A stretch of 64,000 bases of DNA from JAWKTM01 sp041399085 (GTDB lineage Bacteria; Planctomycetota; Planctomycetia; Pirellulales; Pirellulaceae). This document shows positions 16,790 through 25,357 of the stretch, piece after piece. Location of the stretch: positions 73,533 through 137,532 of the forward strand of contig JAWKTM010000015.1 of the NCBI GenBank assembly GCA_041399085.1, in the 5' to 3' direction. A model generated the notes under the pieces. It searched no databases and had not been told where the DNA came from. It saw nothing but the letters and a program-made list of their open reading frames with translations. Numbering within the stretch: position 1 is the first letter of the stretch; each line of letters starts with the position of its first letter. A program made the translations under genes and the position numbers.

Positions 16790-18078
16790 CGCCGATGCCG
16801 GGGCGTACAAAGGTTTTTTGCTGTCGGTTTGCGTTGAAGACGCGCTTGCTATCTCCGCTGCGGACAGACCGGTGAAATAGCAAATCAACGCCGATGCGTT
16901 TTCCGGTGGCGACTACCGGATCGGGTTGAGTAATCGTTACGCTGCCGCCGTTGACTTCGGCGTGTGCATACCCGGAAACCGATCACCCGATGTGGGATTC
17001 ATAAATCGGCAGATAGCCTGTGTAGAAACCGTCGGTGGGCATGGCAACAGGCGGCAACTTACGGCCAACGACTAACGGCATCTCACTCACGCCCGAGCTA
17101 ACCTGAAAAATACCGCCCAATGATCTCACTAGCCACAAGTATGGAACCGCTGGAAATACTGGTTGCCCGACGGCTCGTTCCAATAGCGATTGACAGAGCG
17201 AATGAGAACTCGGACGCTGCATTCGTCGCCAAGCCGGTTAACGGCGGATTGATGGCGTTGTTAGCAAAATCCGATGGACACGACGTTATGGACACTGGAG
17301 ATTGCCGTCGCTCGCACCGGTTACGCCATCATGCCTGGCGAATAACCCGCCGACGGATCAGCGGCAGGCAACAAACTTCCACGACCAAAAGATATGGAAT
17401 TGCGGGACCGTGACCGTTGATGTATTGAACGCTATCGAAACCGCCGGAATTGTTCGACCGTCGCATCCGCACGAGAAAGCTGCTGTTGTCTGGCGTTGGC
17501 GTTGAAAGCCGGAACGTTGATAGCTCTCGCCTCGTCGTCATGGTCTTCGTCTTCGTCACGCACCCGCCAGCATATATCTCCGCATCGCCAACATTTGGTT
17601 CCAAACCCCGCGTCGTTTCGTCGCTGGCGAGTCGGTTTGCAAACTGGTGGGTCGGGAGCGAGCCAATCTTGAGGATTCGATTTGGGTTTTCGGGAGAGCT
17701 AATAAACTGTCTCCAGCGTTGATTTTTCCGTCCGCGTCGATTCCGGGACCGAGGTCGATTCGCGGTCCGGCACTGAAGATGACCAGATCGCCATCGTTTG
17801 GTATGCAGATTGTCATCAAACGTCCACGAAACGATATCGCTGGCTTCTGCTCGTCGTCGCGCCGCTTCCAAGGCTGTCGGAGCCGAATAGCCGGGAGGAT
17901 AGGCATCCTGAAACCGCAATCCTAATGCTGCCGGATCAACTGCCGTCTGCATCTGTCGTTGCGTCAATCGTGCAAAGCCGATATCGATCAGCCAGCGCGC
18001 TGCCAGCCATGATGCAAACAGCAACATCGCGAAGAAGACAAGGGTGTAACCTGGCGGTGAGAGCGTCGGGCGTCTCAT
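16790..18078 (-). pseudogene. TadG-like pilus assembly protein gene, frameshifted
   Basis: From the ATG at 18078 (MRRPTLSPPGYTLVFFAML) the product has a membrane anchor and a TadG/TadE-like segment (RWLIDIGFARLTQRQMQTAV, then DPAALGLRFQDAYPPGYSAP). After about residue 95 the reading jumps between frames, with recognisable stretches: DGDLVIFSAGPRIDLGPGID, GPAIPYL, FANNAINPPLTGLATNAASE, MPTDGFYTGYLPIYESHIG and GYAHAEVNGGSVTITQPDPV. It would be the large Flp-associated minor protein of the locus, facing the periplasm. At least five frame changes occur. The 3' end, near 16790, is uncertain and converges on the VapC-like remnant. Confidence 0.65.
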
Positions 18079-18248
18079 GGCAGTTCTCTCAGTTTGCCGT
18101 GAAGATGTGCGTCTCAGTCTCGCGTCCGACGATCGCCTCGAATATCGGCTCCTGTTTGACCGACTGACGACTTCGATCGAAGGCTTTGCTTGCACTTCCG
18201 AAGGTTGATCTCGTCGAAATGCTCATCCCGAGCCGCGAGCGACGGCGA

Positions 18249-20695
18249 TCAGCCGATTGTTATGTTTTTCATCCGATCCGGTTGCGTCGTGTGAAAAGAG
18301 CGTTGCACCCAGATTGGCGGTATCACCGTGACGGAACCCTCCAGCGTCACGATATCGCTGGTGTCCGAAGCCGCACGGACGATGCGGGCGTATCAGGGAC
18401 AACGACCACGGTACACCGAGCGTTCCGATTCCAGGAAGGACGACGTTTTGCGGTAATTGCGGATTGCCGGTCAGAATAATCGCGACGCAATCGTTGTCGA
18501 CGAATCGCCCCAACCTGTCGACCTGGTCCGTCGAGACAGTAACTGCCACATGCTCGCCGGCGATGCCTGCGGCCACGCCCGGTTCGACACCAACCGGCAT
18601 GAAGTCGTCCGCCGTGAAATGCTCGAACCGCAGCTTGGAAGATTTCAAGACGCGGCCGTAGTAGTTCGCGATTTCGCTGACTTCTATAGCACCACGGAAG
18701 TCTCCGTCATCGTCACGTACCAGTTTCGTCGTGGATCTCGCGACGCAAGCCCTTCCAACTCAAATCGGAAAACAATTCGAATGCGGATAACTCCACGGGT
18801 GCGATGGCGATGCGTCGATAACGCATCGGTTCGTCGCGTTTCCTGTCGGGCGAAAACGTCACCAGCAACAATACCTCTTTCGTATTCAAGGCAGTCGTCA
18901 GTGCTTCGACATCGCGGGGATCGATTGCGAACATTATGGAGGGGTGCGAATAGGCGACGGTGGTCGATCCCGGCTCAGGTTTCGCATCGCCGATCGCGCG
19001 CAGTGCCGCGTTCGGAGCGGGAAACCCGACGGGACCGACCACAATGGCGTCGGTTGCGACAAACCACGGTTCGCCACGAGTTGCCAGCGACTCGGGCATC
19101 GTGCGATCCGTGTTTCGCTCGACGAACTCATCGAACTCCGTGGCGACGACATGGTCGTCGGCTTGCTTTTCGGTCTTTCGGACCTCGCGCGTCCGCTCCA
19201 GTTGATAACTCACGAGGATATCGACACGGTCTTCGATTTGAAGATGCTCCGCGCCGTACAGCAGACTCCAGGGCAGCGCGATCCCCACGCGGCCCGCTGG
19301 AATAAAGTTCGTCACCGCGGGCCGATCGCCGACAACGGCGGCTCCTCCCGCTGCAGGTTGCGGAGCGTGCGCATGGTTTTGAGGCTGAGAGACAAAGTGA
19401 ATCGAGTTCGCTCGACTCGCCGACTTGCTCGCTTCGAATGCGTGCTCGGTGTCGATGCTCTCACGCAACGAGCCGTTCAACAGGTCCTGAGACCGGATAA
19501 AGCTGCCGGCCGGGATATCGTGACGAACCACCGCGCCCAATGTGTCGTCGATCGACACCACGATCCCCAAACGGTCGGCTTGTTGGCGACTGATCGGCTC
19601 CATCCGCACACGTCGCGTCGCCGGGCTGACAAACGCCTCGCGCGTGACAACGTCGTAAGCCAGGATCGGCCGGACGGTCACCGGCGCCATCAGCTCCGTC
19701 TGAACTGGCGCTGCAGCCGGGGCCGCCTCGCCATCCAGTTGCATCGAATGTGTGATGCAGGTAATCGCCAGCGACTTGTTCAGCGCGCTTTGCAACGGGA
19801 TGACATCGTCCGGCGCAACGGCGATCGCCACCTCGTATTTGGGTACGTTTTGTATTCGCTTGCCTTGGGTCAATGATGAAGACGTGGTCGCTTCATTCCG
19901 CACGTACACCGGCTTGAGCACGACCGCGCCTTGTGCGAGCAGCATGGGTTCAGTTGCTGAATCCAGTTGGCTGGAGGAGCTAGTCGCCACGAGCGTAGCG
20001 CCCGGTAAGCGGCTGTTATATTGCGATTGGAACGAGCCAATTTCCGCGAGGGGAACGCTGGCCATCAAGTCGATTCGATCGCCGGCGTTGAGTGCGTGGA
20101 CGCCGGTCAACTTGGTTGCGTCGAGCGTGATGGCGCGCATCCCGGGTGGCGTCGCGCCGGCGATTCCCTCGGGCGTCCCTTGCGGAAAGAACGTACTTTC
20201 CTGAAAGCCCATTCCCGCGCGTTTGTCCTTCTTCACGACGCGGCCGATGATCGCATTAATATTCATCATCGCCCCGCCCAGTTCCATTGTCTGGCCGTGC
20301 GGCACTTCGCGACCGTCGCTCACCACGAACACCACTTGATCGTCCACGTTCCGAACCGATTCGACGCGGCTTTCCACGTGCGAGCCGTCGGCCGTTACGC
20401 CAGTGATCGACATTCCCACGGTGGCCTGCGGGGGAACACGCTGATACATCAAGCCACCGGATGCCGGATTGAGCAAATGTTCGCGAGCCACGCGTTGGTA
20501 GGCCGGGATTGGTTGACTGTTGATCGGTATCCGCACCATGAACGGATCTTCGCGCGGCACGGCGAACGGATTCAGGTTTACTCCCAACAGCAGCAACAGT
20601 CCGACGACGCCTCCCGCGGCCATCAACAAAATCAAAAACGCGCCGAGCCAGAAACTGGCGGAACTGCGGCGACGGTATGGTTGAGCAGATCTCAT
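18249..20695 (-). CDS. cpaB: multi-SAF CpaB/RcpC-like pilus protein, frameshifted near the C-terminus
   Basis: The first 660 residues (20695 to 18713) are open: an N-terminal membrane segment (FWLGAFLILLMAAGGVVGLL), a SAF/CpaB unit (IPAYQRVAREHLLNP..., then GMRAITLDATKLTGVHALNAGD), then a second unit (RPILAYDVVTREAFV... DIPAGSFIRSQDLL... IPAGRVGIALP... EDRVDILVSYQL). A stop occurs at 18713, but the next frame continues at once with SEIANYYGRVLKSSKLRFEH and GVAAGIAGEHVAVTVSTDQV to a stop at 18249, a third SAF-like unit. One indel near 18715 would give a protein of roughly 815 residues against about 300 for ordinary CpaB. CpaB/RcpC works in the periplasm with the RcpA secretin, where SAF domains probably contact cell-wall material. 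Confidence 0.8.
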
Positions 20696-20771
20696 GGTCG
20701 TATATCTCTTTGTTAGTCAGTGCCTCCTTGCGTATCTGTGGCGTAAGCTTCCAGCTTGCAAATACTTTCGA

Positions 20772-21887
20772 TCAGTTACCAAACACCTCACGGCGATAGA
20801 TCGCTTGAGCCGAGATCACTCGGCGATAGGGCCGAACGGGTCGCCCGCCGGTGAAGTGTTCGCTTCCCATCGCACCCTGAGCACCCAGCCCATACCGGCC
20901 ACCGTACGTGCCAGCGTAAATCTCACCATCGCTGAGTGGTGCGCCGGTCAAATCACCTGGCCGCTCCGTCGGATTCAATTCCGTAACTTCGTCGTCATCG
21001 GCTGCATTAGGAAAGCCAATCGTCGGTTCAAACGGGCCTGCGGGATTCTCCCGAAAGCTGCTCATCGAAGCGGATTGGAATGGGAAATTGATCCGCAGCG
21101 CGACGATTCCACGTTGCGGCGAGCTGATCTGAAAGGGATCGTGATTGTCTCCCGCATCATCGCCCGGCGAGTCTTCCGTATCGATTTCCTCGACCACCGG
21201 AACCCAACGAATGGTCTCGAAGCCACCGACCGCACCAGGTCCAGGTACAGCGAGACCCGTCACCACCGGAATGCCGACGGCGTACTGGGTTGCCACCCAA
21301 CTTGGATAGGTGACTCGGGTTGGGGGCTCGATCGCTGGCGAACGTGTCAGCAGCGCCCCGGGATAGCGCATCAGCCAGGCATCCGCCGCTCCGTCACCGT
21401 CGAAGTCGGGCCGATCGACGATCATTAGCGTGGCTAACTGCTGGTTCAGTAGTGGCATTTGCGGCACGGCATGACGAAAAAAATTGGGCGGATCTTCCGG
21501 TATGTGTGGTTGGCTGTAGAACGCCTCCAAATCGATGACGAGAAAGGCTTCGTCGAAGATACGGCCACGAACATCGCTGTGGTGAATCGCTCCGCCCTCA
21601 TCTTCATTTGTCGGATTCGGCGGATCATCGAAGGTCATCACGGCCGGCAGTGGCGTTCTTGAAATCTCTCGCGCCGCAAGGTCCGCGGCCGTTTGCAATC
21701 CTTGCGCGACATACAACGCATGTCCGAACGTCAGGATCGCCGCCAGCAACATGTACACAACCAATGCCACGACCGCGAACTCGACCAGTGATTGGCCTCG
21801 GCGCGGTCGAGAACTTAACCGGCTACGCACCTGGCTAACAAGGAGCGGCCAGAGTCGACATCGAAACTCATTGGAGAACGGCTTCAT
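20772..21887 (-). CDS. TadE-like minor pilin/pseudopilin
   Basis: With the start at the ATG at 21887 this is a 371-residue protein. The TadE signature lies after a basic leader: RRGQSLVEFAVVALVVYMLL (residues about 30-49), the membrane helix with the G/E motif for prepilin peptidase processing, then FGHALYVAQGLQTAADLAAR. The remainder is a long extracytoplasmic domain rich in Pro and Asp with a possible DGDGAADAWL calcium-loop-like motif. Most TadE proteins are under 200 residues, so this is an extended member that may serve as a tip or adhesion subunit (inference). Its ATG overlaps the stop of the small upstream gene (ATGA). Confidence 0.85.
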   Translation of the reverse strand: MKPFSNEFRCRLWPLLVSQVRSRLSSRPRRGQSLVEFAVVALVVYMLLAAILTFGHALYVAQGLQTAADLAAREISRTPLPAVMTFDDPPNPTNEDEGGAIHHSDVRGRIFDEAFLVIDLEAFYSQPHIPEDPPNFFRHAVPQMPLLNQQLATLMIVDRPDFDGDGAADAWLMRYPGALLTRSPAIEPPTRVTYPSWVATQYAVGIPVVTGLAVPGPGAVGGFETIRWVPVVEEIDTEDSPGDDAGDNHDPFQISSPQRGIVALRINFPFQSASMSSFRENPAGPFEPTIGFPNAADDDEVTELNPTERPGDLTGAPLSDGEIYAGTYGGRYGLGAQGAMGSEHFTGGRPVRPYRRVISAQAIYRREVFGN

Positions 21888-22036
21888 TCTTTGTCGTTGG
21901 CAATCAGATTTTCTACGCGGTCGACGAATCGTTGATGTAAGTCTTGCCATTCACAACGCCGTGACTTCGGCGTCAGCATATGCTTCTTAACACACATCAA
22001 TTCTTTGTTTGTGAGACCAAGAAACCCCGGATTCAT
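21884..22036 (-). CDS. 50-residue protein locked between tadV and the TadE-like gene
   Basis: The ATG at 22036 shares a base with the tadV stop (TAATG), and the TGA at 21886-21884 overlaps the next ATG at 21887 (ATGA). Both junctions have the form used for translational coupling, which argues that this small frame is real and not chance. The product (starts MNPGFLGLTNKELMCVKKHM, ends NLIANDKE) is basic in the middle, has no signal peptide or membrane helix, and may be cytoplasmic. I do not recognise a family. Nothing is known of its function; position suggests a Tad accessory factor. Confidence 0.6.
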   Translation of the reverse strand: MNPGFLGLTNKELMCVKKHMLTPKSRRCEWQDLHQRFVDRVENLIANDKE

Positions 22037-22474
22037 TACGACACAAATCGCACTAGCAACCCGGCGGGCCACACCAGGTATCCCAAATAACCCAGCGCGA
22101 TCGCCGGACCGTAGGCATAGTCGCGCCCGCCGCGAGCCATCGCGATTCCCGCGAGCACGCCTCCGGCCAAACACATCCAGAACAGGGCGAACAACAATCC
22201 AACCGGCCCCAACAACGCGCCAACCGCCGCGATCAGTTTCGCATCGCCGCCGCCGAACTTCGCAAAGCGAAAGAGGGCGTAACCGATGGCCAGCCCCAAC
22301 GTGCCACCGGCGGCCACCATCCAAAACCGGATTCCCCCGATGTTCCCCGCCGCTGCGCCTAAGGCCCCTAACAGCAACAGCACGGAAATCCAATCAGGAA
22401 TCTCGCGCGTTCGCAGGTCGTGCGGCTGCAACCACGAGCAGTATCAGAGCGCCGGTCAACAATAATGGAGTCAT
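22036..22474 (-). CDS. tadV: prepilin peptidase TadV/CpaA, frameshifted near the N-terminus
   Basis: This A24-family aspartic peptidase cleaves and methylates Flp and TadE/F-like prepilins in the membrane. From about 22431 on, the frame shows HDLRTREIPDW with the first catalytic Asp and GGGDAKLIAAVGAL with the second, both in the right places, plus hydrophobic helices. The first helix, MTPLLLTGALILLVVAAAR from the ATG at 22474, is one frame away, so a one-base indel near 22430 breaks the gene as given. Combined length is about 145 residues, normal for TadV. The stop overlaps the following small gene. Confidence 0.82.
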
Positions 22475-22493
22475 ATACGTATTTAGCCAAAGA

Positions 22494-22527
22494 CCCTCCG
22501 CGCTTCGAGAAGCAGGCGCGCGGAGGG
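22494..22527 (-). terminator. strong hairpin between flp and tadV
   Basis: CCCTCCGCGC (22494-22503) pairs perfectly over 10 bases with GCGCGGAGGG (22518-22527), loop 14. On the minus strand it lies 51 bases after the flp stop and is followed by TCTTTGG, a weak T-run. In pilin operons such a hairpin typically stops most transcripts or protects the pilin message, giving far more major pilin than assembly proteins. Confidence 0.65.
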
Positions 22528-22578
22528 CAGACAATCGCAATCAGGTTGCGGCGGCTAACTACGGTTGCGATTCGAGAA

Positions 22579-22908
22579 TCAAGCCACCGAATCCGTCAGT
22601 CGTTCCATCAGAGCCAAGTACGCCGGGTCCAACCTGCCGCTATCGGCATTGGCAAAGACCGTGGCAACGTCGAGCTGGATGGAGCCCGTGTCAGCACCCG
22701 TCGTCTCAATGAACTTGCCGCTGACCATCGGCCCATTGTCGTCTGCATACGCACCCGGCAGGATTGTCGCCACGGCCGAGATCAAATCGCTCGTCTTGTG
22801 ACCGAACACCGAGATCGCGGCCGCACAGATCAACGCCACGCCGGCGATGATCAGACCGTACTCGACCAAACCTTGACCCTTCTTGCTACGAAACATTTTG
22901 CGAAGCAT
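22579..22908 (-). CDS. flp: Flp-type major pilin, extended
   Basis: The start at the ATG at 22908 is backed by an AGGAGA ribosome site 7 bases upstream. The 109-residue product has a short basic leader (MLRKMFRSKKG) and the Flp signature QGLVEYGLIIAGVALICAAA, with the Glu and Tyr that TadV-processed pilins share. Typical Flp pilins have 50-80 residues; here about 70 more follow the helix (from FGHKTSDLISAVATIL), including a Thr/Gly/Asp-rich exposed part. It is the first gene of the main Tad block, and the hairpin after it should favour its high expression. Confidence 0.9.
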   Translation of the reverse strand: MLRKMFRSKKGQGLVEYGLIIAGVALICAAAISVFGHKTSDLISAVATILPGAYADDNGPMVSGKFIETTGADTGSIQLDVATVFANADSGRLDPAYLALMERLTDSVA

Positions 22909-23257
22909 GTTGCTTCTCCTTATCACACAATGAGAATGGGAAGTCATGGGTACGAAGCTACCCACACATCGACTCGCTTTTTCCGGAGGCTGGTGGAGTC
23001 GGGACCGGCCGTGGATCCTTGACGCGCATGGTGACCATGGCGACGCGCGTCGATCGCCGTATGCTCAAGGTCCGCGGCGGGCAGCCGGTTCGTGTAACGA
23101 GGGTTTTGGTCGGACCGCTTACCACACTCGCCGAACTGCTCGCACGCGGATACGCTTGAATATCACTGGGAAATTCATAGCTCCGATGGGTTTGTCGGGT
23201 CTTACGCCGCACGGCCAGACGCCGCGCGAAACCGACGAACCCAATCAGCGGAAACCG
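22909..23257. other. upstream region of the flp operon
   Basis: These 349 bases separate flp from the His/Cys-rich gene upstream on the same strand. The flp promoter should lie here. Several short open frames exist but none has a family look. I could not identify a confident sigma-54 or sigma-70 promoter by eye. Confidence 0.4.
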
Positions 23258-23761
23258 CTAGACCAAAGGTGGTCCGCGTGCGAAAGGCGAGCTGGATTCA
23301 GAAACCAGCAGCGAGGAACGGGCGGATACCAACGTTCCATTCGGTAGAAGCGTCCAGGCAATCGGCGGACACTGCTCGAGAGTCGACTGACAATGGGCAA
23401 AGTAATGACACAATGCACATTCGCCGTCGCAGGATTTCACATAGTCGCCACGTTCGATCGAGGCTTCGAGCCCCTGAGTCGGCCGAGCGATCTTGTCATG
23501 CAGCGAATGGCCTGATTGTGATTGGCCCGGCTGCCGGCTGACAAGATGGGAATGGGCAGATTGCGAATGACTATGACCGACGTGCGTGTGTTGATGGCTT
23601 GACGGCCCGCAACAAACGACGGTGGACGAACAACAAGAATCGGCTTGAGCATGGTGCAAGCCAAAGATCGGTGCATAGTGCAACGCGGGACCACCCACGT
23701 GCAGCGCGCAGTAGATCGCCAACAGCGACCAAGAGCAAATTGCGCGACACCGACAAAACAT
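23258..23761 (-). CDS. His- and Cys-rich exported protein of unknown function
   Basis: The frame is open from 23848, but the ATG at 23761 (MFCRCRAICSWSLLAIYCAL) gives a typical signal-peptide-like head, so it is preferred: 167 residues. After the leader there are dense Cys and His runs (ADSCCSSTVVCCGPSSHQHT, HVGHSHSQSAHSHLVS) and a second cluster SCDGECALCHYFAHCQ. This suggests binding of copper, zinc or another soft metal outside the cytoplasm. It resembles small metal-responsive proteins in planctomycetes and DUF2946-like proteins, but I cannot assign a family. It lies between the two tad blocks on the same strand. Confidence 0.6.
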   Translation of the reverse strand: MFCRCRAICSWSLLAIYCALHVGGPALHYAPIFGLHHAQADSCCSSTVVCCGPSSHQHTHVGHSHSQSAHSHLVSRQPGQSQSGHSLHDKIARPTQGLEASIERGDYVKSCDGECALCHYFAHCQSTLEQCPPIAWTLLPNGTLVSARSSLLVSESSSPFARGPPLV

Positions 23762-23957
23762 AATAGACGCCACGATGAAAACGATAACCAGATTCCGTGG
23801 CGGTCCGACCTGATGGATGATTGTGGTTGCGTGACCCGGTTCTGTCAAGTCTCACAATCGCTATGCGCGTGATTCTTCATAGAATTCGTCGCGCAGGGAA
23901 TCGAAAGTCGTTCGACAGTGGGGAAAACGACTCATGAAAAGCGCGGCGCGAGCCGGG

Positions 23958-24722
23958 TCAAGGTCGTGGCCCGTTGGGGTTCGTGTCGGACGAAAGCGAG
24001 GCCAGCATCACGCGCGACGGCTCGAGGCCGGGGTCGATGGCGAGCGCTTGTTGGCAAGCCGCGATGGCTTCCCGCTGCCGACCTTGTCGAGCGAGGACGG
24101 CCGCGATGTTGGAATGGGCCGCGGCGGGACCGACGACCGGCGCGAAGGCTTCGAATGCTTCCGCCGATCGGCCAGCACCGGCTAGCGTCATTCCCAGGTT
24201 CACCTGAGCCCGTTCGTGCCGCGGCTGCTCTGCCAACGCTCGTCGCAGCCAGTGCTCCGCCTGTGCCAAGTCTCCCTGGCGATAGTAGAAGAAGCCGACG
24301 TCGTTCAGCAGATCGGCGTCGCGCGGCGTCTCGGCCAACGCCGCTTCGTATTCGCGTTTGGCGCGTGCTGGCTGGTCGAGCCGATCGTAGAGAACCGCCA
24401 GTCGGCGGGCGTAGTTTGCCGCGGCCGGATCGCTTTGTCGGGCTCGTTCGTACAATGCCGCCGCTTCGCGCCAGTGCCCGCCGGTTTCCATCGACTCGGC
24501 GGTAAGCACGCAAACCTCGGCCGCTTCCGCCGACGGGAGCGGCAGTTCGGGCGTCGTCACCTCGGGCAGCGCCGCGCCCACCTTGGGCAAAGCCGGCTTG
24601 TTCGCCGTTCCGCGAAACTTGGCACAGCCTCCGAAGCCAGCCGACAAGCCAGCCGCGACGACGATGGCAGCCGTCAGACCGCGGGGACGACTTAGCCAGA
24701 ATAGATTGAAGTGGAACTTCAT
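23958..24722 (-). CDS. tadD: TPR lipoprotein, TadD-like
   Basis: This 254-residue protein has an N-terminal signal ending in GFGGC, a plausible lipobox with the lipidated Cys at about residue 33. Five or so tetratricopeptide repeats follow (WREAAALYERARQSDPAAAN, AKREYEAALAETPRDADLLN, AEHWLRRALAEQPRHERAQV, AIAACQQALAIDPGLEPSRV). TadD is the TPR lipoprotein that helps the secretin assemble in the outer membrane. The gene is the last of a three-gene block led by rcpA and starts 18 bases after its neighbour, so the assignment to the Tad machine is supported by both domain and place. Confidence 0.82.
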   Translation of the reverse strand: MKFHFNLFWLSRPRGLTAAIVVAAGLSAGFGGCAKFRGTANKPALPKVGAALPEVTTPELPLPSAEAAEVCVLTAESMETGGHWREAAALYERARQSDPAAANYARRLAVLYDRLDQPARAKREYEAALAETPRDADLLNDVGFFYYRQGDLAQAEHWLRRALAEQPRHERAQVNLGMTLAGAGRSAEAFEAFAPVVGPAAAHSNIAAVLARQGRQREAIAACQQALAIDPGLEPSRVMLASLSSDTNPNGPRP

Positions 24723-24740
24723 GTTTGCGAGTTGCCGCCT

Positions 24741-25355
24741 TTAAAACATGCCGCCCATGCCGCCACCAAAACCTCCGCCGCCCATGCCGCCGCCACCAAA
24801 TCCGCCACCGTTGGCTCCGCCCCCAAAGCCACCGGCTTGTCCGCCTCGTCCGCCTTGGCCGCCAGCTCCACCGGCTCCGATGAACCCGCGGCCCACGATC
24901 GGCGCCTCCAGACCATACATCGGCTCGGCTTGAGGCCGGGCCACGATGATCCGATTCGGTTCGGCGATGGCGTTCAGCTCCGCCAGCTTCTCGTACAACG
25001 CCATTCGTCGCGCTTCGTCCAACTGGGCGTTGCCTGATGGCTCGATCACGATCGGATAGGGGCGGGCTTCCAAACCGGCGGCGACTTGGGCCACGTGGCG
25101 ATTGCCGAAGGGACTGAGCGCGGCCGCGTCGAGCTGCCATTCGTATTGGTAGAACACGAACGCGTCTTGTTCGGCTCGCTCCGCCTGGGCTTGTTGCCAT
25201 TCACAGTTGAACGTGCCGGCCGGTTGCGGCACCGCTCCGGGCGGATAATCGGCACAGCGATCGACGCCCAGCGGACCGTGACCGTGTTGGCATCCCGCCA
25301 ATCCGCTCAAGCCCATCAGGCACAGGGTTCGCCACTGTCGTGGAAAGGATCGCAT
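24741..25355 (-). CDS. lipoprotein with Gly-rich tail, in the rcpA block
   Basis: The ATG at 25355 follows the rcpA stop by 2 bases. The 204-residue product begins MRSFPRQWRTLCLMGLSGLA then Gly-Cys, a clear lipobox with Cys22. A middle region of about 115 residues contains PYPIVIEPSGNAQLDEARR and helices (LYEKLAELNAIAEPN). The last 50 residues are almost pure Gly with Ala, Phe and Met (GGFGGGANGGGFGGGGMGGG). Similar short periplasmic lipoproteins accompany Tad secretins in planctomycetes, possibly as pilotins or secretin-associated plugs (inference). I do not know a named family. Confidence 0.75.
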   Translation of the reverse strand: MRSFPRQWRTLCLMGLSGLAGCQHGHGPLGVDRCADYPPGAVPQPAGTFNCEWQQAQAERAEQDAFVFYQYEWQLDAAALSPFGNRHVAQVAAGLEARPYPIVIEPSGNAQLDEARRMALYEKLAELNAIAEPNRIIVARPQAEPMYGLEAPIVGRGFIGAGGAGGQGGRGGQAGGFGGGANGGGFGGGGMGGGGFGGGMGGMF

Positions 25356-25357
25356 GA

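Noticed and set aside
18944..19876. 310-residue plus-strand open frame
   Set aside because: Antisense to the CpaB-like gene with clear SAF motifs.
23932..25200. 422-residue minus-strand open frame
   Set aside because: It runs across tadD and the Gly-rich lipoprotein in another frame. Almost all Arg/Ser/Gly.
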